A stretch of 22,704 bases of DNA from Saccoglossus kowalevskii (Eukaryota; Hemichordata; Enteropneusta; Harrimaniidae): assembly GCF_000003605.2 (NCBI RefSeq), contig NW_003130854.1, positions 2,387,552-2,410,255 on the forward strand. The letters are read 5' to 3'. Numbering within the stretch: position 1 is the first letter of the stretch; every line of letters begins with the position of its first letter. The notes under the pieces were generated by a model. That model was not told the DNA's origin, searched no databases, and worked only from the letters and a program-made list of their open reading frames with translations. Made by a program: the position numbers and the translations under genes. Shown here piece by piece: positions 1 through 10,899 of the stretch.

Positions 1-133
1 GAAGCACACTGTCTATCATCCCCATTTTTTCATTTGCTGATTTCTATTCTGAAAAATTCGACCGTCCGAAAATGCACCTTAATTTTGACTCTAAAAACAC
101 GTCACATTTCTAACACCAATTGGAGTTTTTACG
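1..133. other. Unique AT-rich left edge
   Basis: There is no recognisable gene or repeat before the satellite begins. An open frame starting at 34 runs into the array and is not credible as a gene. Confidence 0.6.
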
Positions 134-828
134 GTACACATACACACATACATACGCATATGCATACATACACACATATACATACGCATATGCATACATA
201 CACACACATACATACGCATATGCATACATACACACACGCATACAAACGCATATGCATACATACACACACGCATACATACGCATATGCATACATACACACA
301 TATACATACGCATATGCATACATACACACACGCATACATACGAATATGCATACATACACACATATACATACGCATATGCATACATACACACATATACATA
401 CGCATATGCATACATACACACATACATACGCATATGCATACATACACACATATACATACGCATATGCATACATACACACACATACATACGCATATGCATA
501 CATACACACACATACATACGCATATGCATACATACACACATACATACGCATATGCATACATACACACACATACATACGCATATGCATACATACACACACA
601 TACATACGCATATGCATACATACACACACATACATACGCATATGCATACATACACACACATACATACGCATATGCATACATACACACACATACATACGCA
701 TATGCATACATACACACACATACATACGCATATGCATACATACACACACATACATACGCATATGCATACATACACACACATACATACATATATACACATA
801 TACATACATATATACACATATACATACA
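134..828. repeat. Satellite of about 30-bp units with strict pyrimidine-purine alternation
   Basis: The tract is built from CATA, CACA, TACATA and ACGCATATGCATAC blocks. From about 481 to 780 it settles into near-identical 30-bp units (TACATACGCA-TATGCATACA-TACACACACA), two per 60 bases. The left half is more variable in length and has GCATACAAACG and CGAATATGC variants. Every base alternates pyrimidine and purine, except for single transversions at 245 and 343, and the phase is kept across both. Each unit contains the overlapping palindromes GCATATGC and TATGCATA and one CpG. Because the 30-bp period is a multiple of three and no stop codon can form from alternating YRY/RYR codons, five or more frames on both strands stay open. 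Their Tyr/His/Thr/Ile or Val/Cys/Met/Tyr products are an artefact of composition. Confidence 0.95.
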
Positions 829-939
829 ATGTACGCAAACATACATGTATACACATACGCATACAGATATACATACAATGTACGGAAACATACATGTATA
901 CACATATACATATGCATACGCATACATATACATATACAC
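822..939. repeat. Two copies of a 49-bp repeat at the right edge of the satellite
   Basis: ACATACAATGTACG begins at 822 and again at 871. Each copy is followed by (G/C)AAACATACATGTATACACATA. The two copies are nearly identical. The sequence then fades through CATATACATATACACAC into unique DNA. The composition resembles the main array, but the alternation is broken by AA steps. Confidence 0.8.
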
Positions 940-1357
940 ACCCACTCCCAATCACAATACTGCGAGATTAAATTTACAATACTGTAATTATTGGCTTGTT
1001 TTTATTTTTGCTTACTTTGCTGAAAGCCAAATGAGGTACTTATTTAAAGCGCAGTGCATATGAAATAAATATTGCATTTTTCACAAACCATAGAAGTCTT
1101 CTAAAGTATTATTTAAACATACCAGTGAATATAAAACTGAGTGAATATTTCTGATGCATCAAATCTGCTCAAACTAAACCCAGCAAATATTTTCCACTTG
1201 ACTGCAACCATACATATCTAACAATAACACACACAAGTGACTATGCTGCACTTATGTAAATTGTCTTCAAAAGCAATAAAAAAAGAGCATTGAGTTGCAT
1301 CATAAAACTTTAATGACACAATAATTAAAATTAATTAACATTATATGGAATTATATT
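940..1357. other. AT-rich sequence with no recognised feature
   Basis: Stops are frequent in all frames, and there are no splice-flanked open segments or repeats that I can identify. Confidence 0.5.
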
Positions 1358-1490
1358 CAGGGCTCGAAATTCAGGCCATGAAAACTAATGCCTTCTTATT
1401 GAATATTTCATTTTTGGAAGTATCAATGAGTGTAAGGCATATTTAAAAATGTTGGTCTTGAAATTGGGTGAATACCGAAGTTCAAGCCCT
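1358..1490. mobile_element. MITE-like dispersed repeat, copy 1 (CAGGGCTCGAAATT family)
   Basis: The left end CAGGGCTCGAA and the right end TTCAAGCCCT are inverted relative to each other, with 9 of 10 matches over AGGGCTYGAA. A diverged relative lies at 10900-11050 and shares the left end and the internal TTGGTC-TGAAATTGGGT block. The length of 133 bp and absence of coding capacity fit a non-autonomous DNA element. The CAGGG start would suit the hAT superfamily, but I found no convincing 8-bp target duplication, so the class is uncertain. Confidence 0.55.
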
Positions 1491-3502
1491 ATACATTGAA
1501 TAAATTGAAGGGAAAAAATATGAAGATATTTCATACTTGCTTTGCTTCGCTGCCTAGTGATCCACTTTGTGCCACTAATTCAAGACATGTACACTGAATA
1601 CAAGAGATACAGAAAGATTGAAAAGTCAGTGCAGAAGTCTTGTTTCAAATTTGCCTTTTGCGTCACCGTACTATTACCGGACTCTGCTGTAAATCCTCCC
1701 GTCTGTTCACAGAACCAATTTACATCAGAATTCGGTATATTTTTTATGCACCAATACTAAGTTCCAAGAGAGTGATTTGAATTGTGTTATTTCTCTACAT
1801 TCTTACACAACTCAGAGATTCAATATTCTACCAGTGCTTGGGTAAGATATACAAAATTGTCAAATCATAACAAGGGAATTTAAGTTAAGAAAATTGATTT
1901 TGTCTCTGATATAATTCCAAATAAATGGATACTACATTAGATATCCCACTCAAGAAGGAAGGTATAAATGCACCAATATTAACTGACTGTAAAATGCAAA
2001 TTTCAAGTACTGTTTATGTATCAGCTTTATATATTTTGCATACGCATACATTACAGCAAAGCTTATTGTATGTACACCATGACCATATCGATCAATACTG
2101 ACCAAAACCAAAGCAAAGCAAAGCAAAGCAAATTTCTAGCACCCAGCTGAACTTGCCAAGAATGCATGTACTTAACTAACCAGCCAGCCAGCAAGCAGTC
2201 CTTACAATACAGTATATATATATGTGAATTTGAGACATTGCATACTTTTAACACAACCCTATTTACATACCATGCATTTTACTAGACCAAGCAGATGACC
2301 ATAAAAACCATGATGCTGCCATCAGAATTGTCAGTTTTATACATGAGAAATAAACATGTTTTCTAATAACTAGTCAGTTAGAAATCATGAAACATTCATA
2401 ACCATAAAAGTGTGCATCTGTTGGAGAGAACATGGCATTGTCTGCAACAGAAAATATGTCAATCATGCACCAACAGCATTGCAAATAGTTTTAAAGAATT
2501 ATTTATCAGGTTAATTTCTATACATTATTATGCATGCATAAATGTGGCCAGATTTACATCTATTATAACGGATCAAGGATAGTTAATACTGCTTTAATAT
2601 GTCTGCTGATACTGTTTATCCACATATATCCATGGTGGGTTCCAGCAAGCAATATATTAACAGGGCCAGGGGTCAAAGATGATTTCATTAAAGTGCACAC
2701 AAATCAAGTTGTGTTTTTTTATTATTTTTCATCTGTTTAGGAAGTTTGAATGCTAAATGCAGAATTTACAATAACATTAACATTTTTGGTTAGGTTTTTA
2801 CTGTCCCCCAGGCATACATATACAGAGGAAGATCAATGTTTATTAGAAATTATAGGATTATTTATTGATCCCTTTATGTGGGTAAAAATGCACAATATTG
2901 CTGCTGTGGCTAAGATTTTTGTGAATCACTTTTATTTTTTTTTATAAATTGTTAATTCTCATCCAGAGCTTAATTTCTCTAAAACATTTACCAAGCAACT
3001 CCTAGGTAAAATGAAGCACACTGCAACCAATGACAAGTCAGATATTTCATTTTGAAACTACCAGAAGCAGATTTGAGATTTATAGATTTGAGAAATGTTG
3101 AAAATAATTAAAACTTTAATTAAAACTGATACACAAATCAGAAGGCAAGGGGTTTTCAATTTAAATCAGATACCCACATATGAACTAAGAAAACTCCCAT
3201 TCTATTAATACATGTATATTGTTATTTATCTAAAATACACATGTGGACAGACAGATGTTGAAGAATAGACAGTGGTGACATACAATTATCTGCTCTGTCA
3301 TGAACAATAAAACCAAAATAACAACCCATACAGATATTTATCAGATTTTCTTGGTTGTTTTATGAATTTTATTAATATTTCTATGATTATTCACAAAATT
3401 ATAGTCAGTATGGTAAGGTTAATCAAAAAATAACCATATTTAGAATGACATTAATTCTGGCAGAATTTAATAATAATTCATTTTATCAAACAAAATGTAG
3501 TA
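1491..3502. other. Intergenic or intronic AT-rich DNA, short simple repeats only
   Basis: Short simple repeats are present: (AAAGC)n at about 2108-2132, (CCAG)n at about 2180-2191 and (TA)n near 2213-2223. Open frames of 60-72 codons here (for example at 1542, 2534 and 2750) have no recognisable protein signature, no paired splice sites and an AT-driven composition, so I treat them as chance. Confidence 0.5.
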
Positions 3503-3510
3503 AAGACTAC

Positions 3511-3512
3511 AA

Positions 3513-3543
<31 letters not shown>

Positions 3544-3544
3544 A
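3511..3544. repeat. (AAAT)n microsatellite
   Basis: There are about eight and a half perfect AATA/AAAT tetranucleotide copies. Confidence 0.9.
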
Positions 3545-6473
3545 AGTTCAAGGTCAATGTACAAATCTCTCCCTCCTGGTGAAATTTATAACAGTGATAC
3601 AACACATCAAGGTCAAAGCTGCATATTGTGGAGAACCACCTAATTACTGGTCAGTTATTAAATTATCTATACAGTATGGCTGTTATATTAGTGTGATAGC
3701 TACATTGTATGACTATAGCTATTGTTGTAAAATATGATAAGTTAAAACCAAAGAAATGTATCATTTGAATAGATTTTGGTGGCAACAACAAATTTAACCC
3801 AGGCAAGTATGCTCAAAACAACAAAACAGTCAGAATCGTTACCGTGTACTTCTTCAACACTTTAAGCGCCAATGTCAACTTTGGGCACCATCCACAAAAT
3901 ACTGGTAGTTCCATTGGTTGTTCGATTTTTTCCACAGAAAATATAAAAGAAAATTTGAACTTCTTTGATGAAAAACCAGAATCAATGTCACATTCTGTCT
4001 GTCTGGTCCAATATTAAAATTGAATTCTGTCAAATTTACAGAAAATGTTTACAAATTGACCCCATTTCTAGCAGGAAAATAATTTGGCGTTCCAACAGTT
4101 CACAGTTTTTCAGGTTACAGCCCTACCATATACACACATTGGTGTACTGATGGTTTCCCTTTATTCATCATCAAATTACAATCCAAGGAAATAATATTTA
4201 AACACAAAAACAATAAACATGTAGTCTAGCTTATCTACCTGGTGGGAAGGTACTAGGCAGCAACAAATCAGTCAGAACCTGGTTGGTTAATAACGATAAC
4301 CACTACTGAGAAGCAACAAGTGGCAACAAACAGTTAGAACCTACTTGTACTGAAGATGCAACAGTAGACGGGTGTCTCGTACTCTATAATAAATAACTAC
4401 ATAGACTGTAGATACTATTACTTTATAATACATAGGGGTTATATAGCGGTCATCTTGAATCAAAGCAACTGTCATTGAATATGTGGAACAGAACACAAAC
4501 AACATGCACGTAATCCGTATTCTTCGCATAACTTATACAATAATAATATTCTCCAGAAATTCAACAAATTTTATTTTAAATATCTGCTGGAATATCACCA
4601 GGGGTTTAAAACAAAACTATCCATAATATTTAGTTGCAAGTAATGATTTCAAATCAAATCAGAAACTAGTTTGTTTACTCTCAAGAATGGTAACTGATAT
4701 GGCATTATTTTCACCATGCTAATTACTACGAATGTCATCAGATGACCAGCCAGATTTATTCATTCTATAATACCACAGAATTTATATATTAATTCCCTGT
4801 GCTGTGGAAGATATCAAAAACTCTGTATAATTCTGACCTTTCTAATACTTATAATTCTTATAATTTTTTTATTCTAGACGAAAAGTTGAAAAATGTCAAA
4901 ATATTTCTAAGAAATTAAATTTGTTTAACAGAAACCTTGTTTGCTTTACTTTGCTAATGGTTGCCTTTTATAAAATTTAAAATTGTTGAATGCCCTTGAT
5001 CCATATACACTCTTATTTGACTATTTTTGTTGTCTTTTTTTCTTCATACATTGATGAAAGATTTCTATACATTTCTAGGCTGTTTCACTGGAACATGCAC
5101 TGATAACAAAATTAGTAAATTTTTGTTGCTTTTCCAAAAGCATTTTTTAGAATCTTCAATTAAAAAAAAATTAGACTATCGATATTCGTAATTTTCCTAC
5201 AATTTTGTATTCTAATAAAAACAAAACCATTTTTTAAAACTAACTATTCCGACATAATATTAAAACCAAGATAGTATATTTTGTGAAAATATTCATTTTT
5301 GTGAATTAAAAAAATTCATTCGAGTTTGCGAGTTCACACAAGATATGTACAAAATTGAATATAATGACTATACATTAAATCCATATCTTTGTAGGTACTA
5401 GAAGGCCAAAGACTAGTACTGTACATTATTCTATTAAACAGTATATCAAAACAACTGCCAATCCATTCAGGGTCATCCAGCGGACAAAACAAGTAGACTG
5501 ACTGTTCAGAGCAGTAAATTAATACTGAAGTCCTACTGGTGCATTGGGGCTCTGTCGCTGCTTTTAGTATTCTTATACAAGGACTCTAAAGCATTTTGAT
5601 GTATCTAAGACTTAAAAAAATATACTGATCATGATGCAAGTCACATCAAATTTGCGACAAAAAATATCTATAGATTATAATAGATCGCAATAGTCTGAAC
5701 CAGTGTGTCCTCTAAAAGGAATGATTTTGTGGAGATCTTGAGTGAGGGCTTAAGAACTCTAACTAAAATGTTTTGGCAACCATTTTAGACTTTGTTTACA
5801 AAATGCCAAGTTTGTTTTACCAAATTACAACTACTGTAACTATAAAAAATGTTTTTTTAAGTTCGTTATATCTATGTCAATGATGTGACAGTAGTGAGAG
5901 CACCAGTCTCAACAAAACACACTGATCCAGATCCTCGGGAAACCAGGATTGTCATTGCATATTACAATGCGTGACATGGTGGGAATGTGTTTAATTCTTC
6001 AGCAGTCGCTGGCTTGTTTCTATTGTGGTTATTTGAAAACTGAAAATGCTTTCTATCTTACTAAACTAGACACCAAATTTAACAACAGCTTTCTTGTTTT
6101 ACAATACAATCAAAATGAGCTATGGTAAGCCGAAATAGCCAATTGCATACAGTGGCTGTTCCCGGATCCATGCGTCAAGTCATTGGCATCTACAATCTAG
6201 CCATATATGGATGTGTACCATACTCTTGTTTTCATCTCTGTAGAGCATAGATTTGATTCCCTACTTTGATTTCAAATTACTAGTACTCTAGTGTTCAAGC
6301 GGGAATTACAAGCCTCCATGAACAGCCAAGACAGCGCCAGAAAGCGATGTGTTAATATTCCTGTAATTGCAAGATGTTCTTTGCTTGAATATACATGTAA
6401 GTGGAGTAAATATGCGTACATAATAACAAAGTATGTTGTATCCATTCATCCCACAGTGAATCGGAAAGGAAAA
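3545..6473. other. AT-rich DNA with no gene recognised
   Basis: A weak duplicated motif (GGCAACAAA..CAGTTAGAACCT and relatives) occurs at about 4256-4286 and 4322-4347. Around 6230-6262, GTAGAGCAT followed by GATTTGATTCCC loosely resembles the internal boxes of a tRNA-derived SINE, but it is too degraded to call. No exon with paired splice sites was found on either strand. Confidence 0.45.
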
Positions 6474-6870
6474 CAAGCAACCTCTCAGCTGAGATACCTC
6501 CGCTGTTAGCAATGAACTGAAGTTATCATTAAAAAAATAAAATAAATCTGAGAGAAGTCTACCTGTAGTACCTATATGTATAATATCAAAGCAATCTGAT
6601 TTGCGTTTTTTTAATGAGAAGTCGAAAATATCACTTTTTACCAAAAATAACAAAAATATTCATCAAAATTAGAGAATTTAAGATATCATCTTGAAATGAA
6701 CAAATCTAAGAGAGGTCTGCCAAAGGTGCATACATTGTATACACCAAGTATCAAAGCAATAAAAATTGTAGTTTTCAAGAAGAAGTTGAAAATGTAAAAA
6801 GTTGACATGGACAGCAACAAGGGACAATCACTCATTCAATAAGCTCCGTTCGACATAAAACAACACAAGT
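6474..6870. repeat. Dispersed repeat with a CTCTCAGCTGAGAT block, copy 1
   Basis: The 41 bases at 6474-6514 recur at 22574-22614 with four mismatches. The block contains the 12-bp palindrome TCTCAGCTGAGA and is followed in both places by GAAG-TATCATTA. Two internal segments of this copy, about 161 bp apart (near 6545 and 6705), are related: each has AAATCT-AGAG-GTCT, then TATCAAAGCAAT, then GAAGT-GAAAAT. A tail near 6838-6860 reads AATAAGCTCCGTTCGACATAAAA. Core repeats of about 160 bp are a feature of pearl-like elements, so this may be another subfamily. The left boundary is uncertain. Confidence 0.5.
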
Positions 6871-6894
6871 CATTGTCAATGACACGTCCCGTTC

Positions 6895-7927
6895 CGTTCA
6901 TATTTGAGTGACATACATTGTATACATTCAAAGCAGATCATGACCGAAATCTCAGACCACTTTCAGTGGTCTGATCCGAAATGCACCTGCATATGTACAA
7001 CACATTGTACTAAATCTGAACAAAATCCATCCATGCATGACTGAGATCCAGTTCCGGAATTGTGAAAACATGTGATTTTGATGCATTTACGGCCTTAAAA
7101 TGGCCATCATTCAGCTATTGTTAAGCGGATCATGAAACAAATGCACATATCCATTTGTGACATGATGTACCATGTGTGTGTGAAGTTTGAACTTGATCAA
7201 TCCAGACATGTCTCAGATACGGATCCAGAACTGAATTCTTTAAAACAAATTGGCCGCCATTTCGAACTTGATGCGAAAAAAAAAAATGACGTGCATCAAG
7301 GTCCTATTATGTTTAATGTATGTACCAAATTTGAACAAAATCCATTTATGCATAACTGAGATTCGGGTCCGGAATGGTGAAAATGTGCGATTTCAATGCA
7401 TTTTCGGCCTTAAAGCGGCCGCCATTTGGCTATCCTTAATGAGATCATGAAACAAATGCACATACATATTTGTGACATGATGTACCGTGTGTGTGTGAAG
7501 TTTGAACTCAATCAATCCAGGCATGTCTCAGATACGGATCCAGAACTGAATTCTTTAAAACAAAATGGCCGCCAGTCGACCATTTCAAACCCGCTCCAAA
7601 TAAAAATGACGTGCATCAAGGTCCTATTATGTTTAATGTATGTACCAAATTTGAACAAAATCTGTCCATGCATAACTGAGATCCGGGTCCGGAATGGTGA
7701 AAATGTACGATTTTGATGCATTTTCGGCCTTAAAATGGCCGCTATTCGGCTATCGTTGATCATGAAAAAAATGCATGTGCATATGTCTCATATAATGTGT
7801 GATGTATGAGTGAAGTTTGAACTTAATCGGTCCATGCATGTTTGAGATACAGGTGATCACGGACACACGGACGCACACAGGGCAAACCACAAGTCCCTGT
7901 TTTCGGACTACGTCCGAACGAGAACTA
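6895..7927 (+). mobile_element. Pearl-like non-autonomous (Helentron-associated) element, copy 1
   Basis: A perfect 10-bp stem with a TTC loop (6952-6974) is followed by tandem core repeats. ATGCATTT(T/A)CGGCCTTAAA recurs at 7081, 7396 and 7716, giving a 315-320 bp period. Within each period two related halves of about 158 bp are visible: both carry (A/G)AAGTTTGAAC or AAATTTGAAC, then ATCCA, then TCAGATAC or TGAGATTC with GGATCC or GGTCCGG, then GGCCGCCATTT. After the core come a degenerate ACGG/ACGC stretch (about 7859-7880) and an imperfect stem-loop at 7892-7926 followed by AAAA. This order (core repeats, tetranucleotide microsatellite, stem-loop) is the described layout of bivalve pearl elements, linked to Helentrons. 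Short open frames inside (75-96 codons) overlap the core repeats and are not genes. Confidence 0.7.
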
Positions 7928-8640
7928 AAAATGTTTTCACAGTGTAAGCATGTTTGTCATGCGTTAACCTTCTCTCAGCCGTGTTAAAAAATGCGGAAAG
8001 GTCAGACACAAAACTACTTTTAATATTAATCAAAAAAACAAATTTAAAACATTTTTACATATTTTGTTGTTCTGGGAATAATGTTTCACACATTTGCAAA
8101 TTGAGAATATAACTTTAACAAAAATAAAATGAATAAACATATATTTAAAATAAATACACATCTGTGTTAGAGATCACAGCAGAGTTGTAAGGCCATTGAA
8201 GCCCGAAATAGCTTTGTATTCAATGTAAAGGAAGTTATAACAATGGTTAAAAGTAGAGGAAACTACAAGTACCAGTAAACATAGCAGTTAATCATAATAT
8301 GACTAATCAATGACTTGAATGTAAAGTGTAAATGTATGGCTAAAAATTTTTACAATTTCATATTCACAACATTTTTGCAGGAAAATCGGAAATAAAAAGT
8401 TGTGAGTAATCTGATACTTCACATGCACTTGATTTGTAATTTTAAAATTGTTATGAAAAGCATGATTTTTTATTTTGATTTTTTATAAAAATTGAAATTC
8501 AATAAAATAGGGCCTTAATTATATTCAGCAATAAATTATGATACACAAACTTTATTCTTTATTTTGCATAACATTAAATATTAATCATCTATTAATACGA
8601 AGTATAGCAAAAAAACAAGCATGTTTCCATTAGTTGCCCC
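7928..8640. other. AT-rich DNA with no gene recognised
   Basis: No repeat family or exon is visible. The sequence is dominated by A- and T-runs. Confidence 0.5.
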
Positions 8641-8859
8641 TTTAAGCAGAGTTTACGGTTGACTAGGTTACAGTCAAGGTACATGTGAATTTCATTGAAA
8701 TTATAGTAAAAAAATGCACAAATGTTTTACCTTTACAACAATAATAAATGTTGTAAAAGAAGTGATGGAGAAGTGGAAGTGGAATAAATTAGCAGTTCCT
8801 TTTCAATTTATATTTAATCAGGAAAAAATCAGGTGTATCAAAGAACCAACGTACCATGC

Positions 8860-9023
8860 ACTTTGTTTGAAATCTGATGCAAGGATAGTGGTGGAAGAAC
8901 ACGGGCATACCCCCCCCACACACACACACACAATCACACACATAGACATGCAAACAGACAGACAGACAGATTAAACACGGAAACTCTATCAACTACCTCC
9001 CCTTCAATGTGACAACATTGAAG
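8860..9023 (+). repeat. CA/GACA microsatellite followed by a stem-loop, possibly a repeat tail
   Basis: A C-run leads into (CA)n at about 8910-8930, then CACACATAGACATG and (GACA)n to about 8970. Thirty bases further on, CTTCAATGT-GACA-ACATTGAAG (9002-9023) forms a perfect 9-bp stem with a 4-base loop. The order of microsatellite then stem-loop echoes the 3' ends of the pearl-like copies, but no core repeats are seen upstream. An 86-codon open frame at 8714-8974 reads into the microsatellite and is not convincing as a gene. Confidence 0.6.
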
Positions 9024-9394
9024 TGCATTTGCTTTTAATCTTCACAACTGACCTTTAAAAACTAATTAGAGATTGACTTGAGATCAATGTGTGAGTGCAG
9101 CACAGAAATCTAATTTCACTTAGATCACACACTACTAAAAAGATTTAACACTCTCATCACACCATGAATTATAAACAATAAAACAAAAAACAATCTAAAG
9201 CTGATGTGTGTCAAGGGATATTGCAATATTGGCTTCCTGGAATGACTCATTTCACTGGAGTAATGTGAACACTGAGTTTTTTTTTTATTTTAACAAAGTC
9301 TACCTCAATCCCAATTGACAAAAACACAATGCATACATGTAGGTAAGATTGTCATGGCTTAACATGGAAATAACAGGGTTGTGACTAGAGACAA
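9024..9394. other. AT-rich DNA with no feature recognised
   Basis: Nothing identifiable is present between the stem-loop and the minisatellite. Confidence 0.5.
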
Positions 9395-10450
9395 AACTGG
9401 AAAAGGTTTAACACAGCCAGGTTTAACACACGGCTGGGAGAGGGTTAACACACAGCTGAAAGAGGATTACCACAGGTTGGGAGAGGGTTACCACAGGCTG
9501 GGAGAGGGTTACCACAGGCTGGGAGAGGTTTACCACAGGCTGGAAGAATGTTACCACAGGCTGGGAGAGGGTTACCACAGGCTGGGAGAGGGTTAACACA
9601 CTGCTGGGAGTGGGTTACCACAGACTGGGAGAGGGTTACCACAGGCTGGGAAAGGGTTACCACAGGACTGGGAGAGGGTTACCACACAACTGGGAGAGGA
9701 TTACCACAGGCTGGGAGAGGGTGACCACAGGCTGGGTGACGGTTACCACACGACTGGGAGAAGATTAACATACGGCTGGGAGAGGGTTAACACATGGCTG
9801 GGAGAGGGTTAACACATGGCTGGGAGAGGGTTAACACACAGCTGGGAGAGGATTACCACAGGGTGGGAGAGGGTTAACACAGGGTGGGAGAGGGTTAACA
9901 CAGGGTGGGAGAGGGTTAACACATGGCTGGGAGAGGGTTACCACAGGCTGGGAGAGGGTTACCACATGGCTGGGAGAGGGTTAACACATGGCTGGGAGAG
10001 GGTTAACACATGGCTGGGATAGGGTTAACACATGGCTGGGATAGGGTTAACACATGGCTGGGATAGGGTTAACACATGGCTGGGATAGGGTTAACACATG
10101 GCTGGGATAGGGTTAACACATGGCTGGGATAGGGTTAACACATGGCTGGGAGAGGGTTAACACATGGCTGGGAGAGGGTTAACACATGGCTGGGAGAGGG
10201 TTACCACACGGCTGGGAGAGGGTTAACACACGGCTGGGAGAGGGTTAACACATAGCTGGGAGAGGGTTAACACACGGCTGGGAGAGGGTTAACACATAGC
10301 TGGGAGAGGGTTAACACACAGCTGGGAGAGGGTTAACACATGGCTGGGAGAGGGTTAACACATCTGTGATAGGGTGGGAGTTAACAAGGCAGGGATAGGG
10401 TTAAGATAGTTGGTAGAGAGTTGGCATGGATGGGACAAGGATAGGGTCAA
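9395..10450 (+). repeat. G-rich 21/22-bp minisatellite, roughly 45 units
   Basis: The consensus unit is GGTTAACACATGGCTGGGAGAG (22 bp) in the right two-thirds and GGTTACCACAGGCTGGGAGAG (21 bp) in much of 9470-9780. The 21-bp version stays in frame, so a spurious YHRLGEG heptad open frame appears there. At 10016-10147 six successive units carry GGGATAGGG in place of GGGAGAGGG with an exact 22-bp period, which marks a locally amplified variant. Edges at 9395-9440 and 10365-10450 are degenerate. Each unit offers two GGG runs on the plus strand and one GGGTTA. Copy number is estimated from length, not aligned. Confidence 0.95.
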
Positions 10451-10899
10451 TATGCCTGACAGAGTTGTGTAAAATTGTATTATTATTCATAGTCAACCTG
10501 CAAAACGCCCCACCCATTAGTGTTGTCTTTAACCATCTTATTATACTTCCAACTGTTTCCCTTATGTTAGTGCCAAAGTGAAACCAATCTTGGGCTATAA
10601 TTTGATTATTATACTTCACCAACACAATTCTGATATAAAAATGACTTAAATTGTTTATTTACATTGACCTTTCAGATAAGAAGATAACACATTAATCAGG
10701 CCTATATTTACCTTTCGACAACGAATTCACCTCTGACCAAATTAGGTCATATTCACCTGTCAACATACAACATTCTGACCTGACAGTAATACAACAGTAT
10801 GATAGGTTTAAATACATTTAATCCATGACTCCAAATGTATGTCAATGAGATCAAAATATTGTATGCTTTCTCTTATATCATTACTTGAAAACATAATCT
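10451..10899. other. AT-rich DNA with one weak exon-like segment
   Basis: On the minus strand, 10498-10629 is open for 43 codons between a plausible acceptor (TTTTTATATCAG) and donor (GCAG|GTTGAC). I do not recognise the peptide, which contains QDWFHFGTNIRETVG and IIRWLKTTLMGG. It could be an unrecognised exon, a fragment of a mobile element or chance. Short repeats of ATTCACCT-TGACC lie at about 10725-10760. Confidence 0.3.

Noticed and set aside
34-1063. Several open frames of 259-317 codons on both strands
   Set aside because: They follow entirely from the 30-bp satellite, whose pyrimidine-purine alternation cannot form stop codons. The products are Tyr/His/Thr or Cys/Val/Tyr repeats present in all frames.
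4255-4290. Possible minus-strand exon ending CCACCAG before GTAGAT
   Set aside because: The segment is part of a local duplicated CAACAAA/AGAACCT motif, and the peptide has no recognisable similarity.
6306-6653. 115-codon minus-strand open frame
   Set aside because: It overlaps the dispersed repeat starting at 6474, has no recognisable motif and reads through AT-rich sequence.
7132-7763. Open frames of 66-96 codons repeated in tandem
   Set aside because: They lie inside the core repeats of the pearl-like element and mirror its period.
8714-8974. 86-codon plus-strand open frame with Trp/Lys-rich start
   Set aside because: It runs directly into a CA/GACA microsatellite and has no domain signature or splice support.
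9381-10022. Heptad-repeat protein (YHRLGEG)
   Set aside because: It arises from the 21-bp version of the minisatellite and breaks wherever the 22-bp version begins. The reverse strand is also open over part of it.
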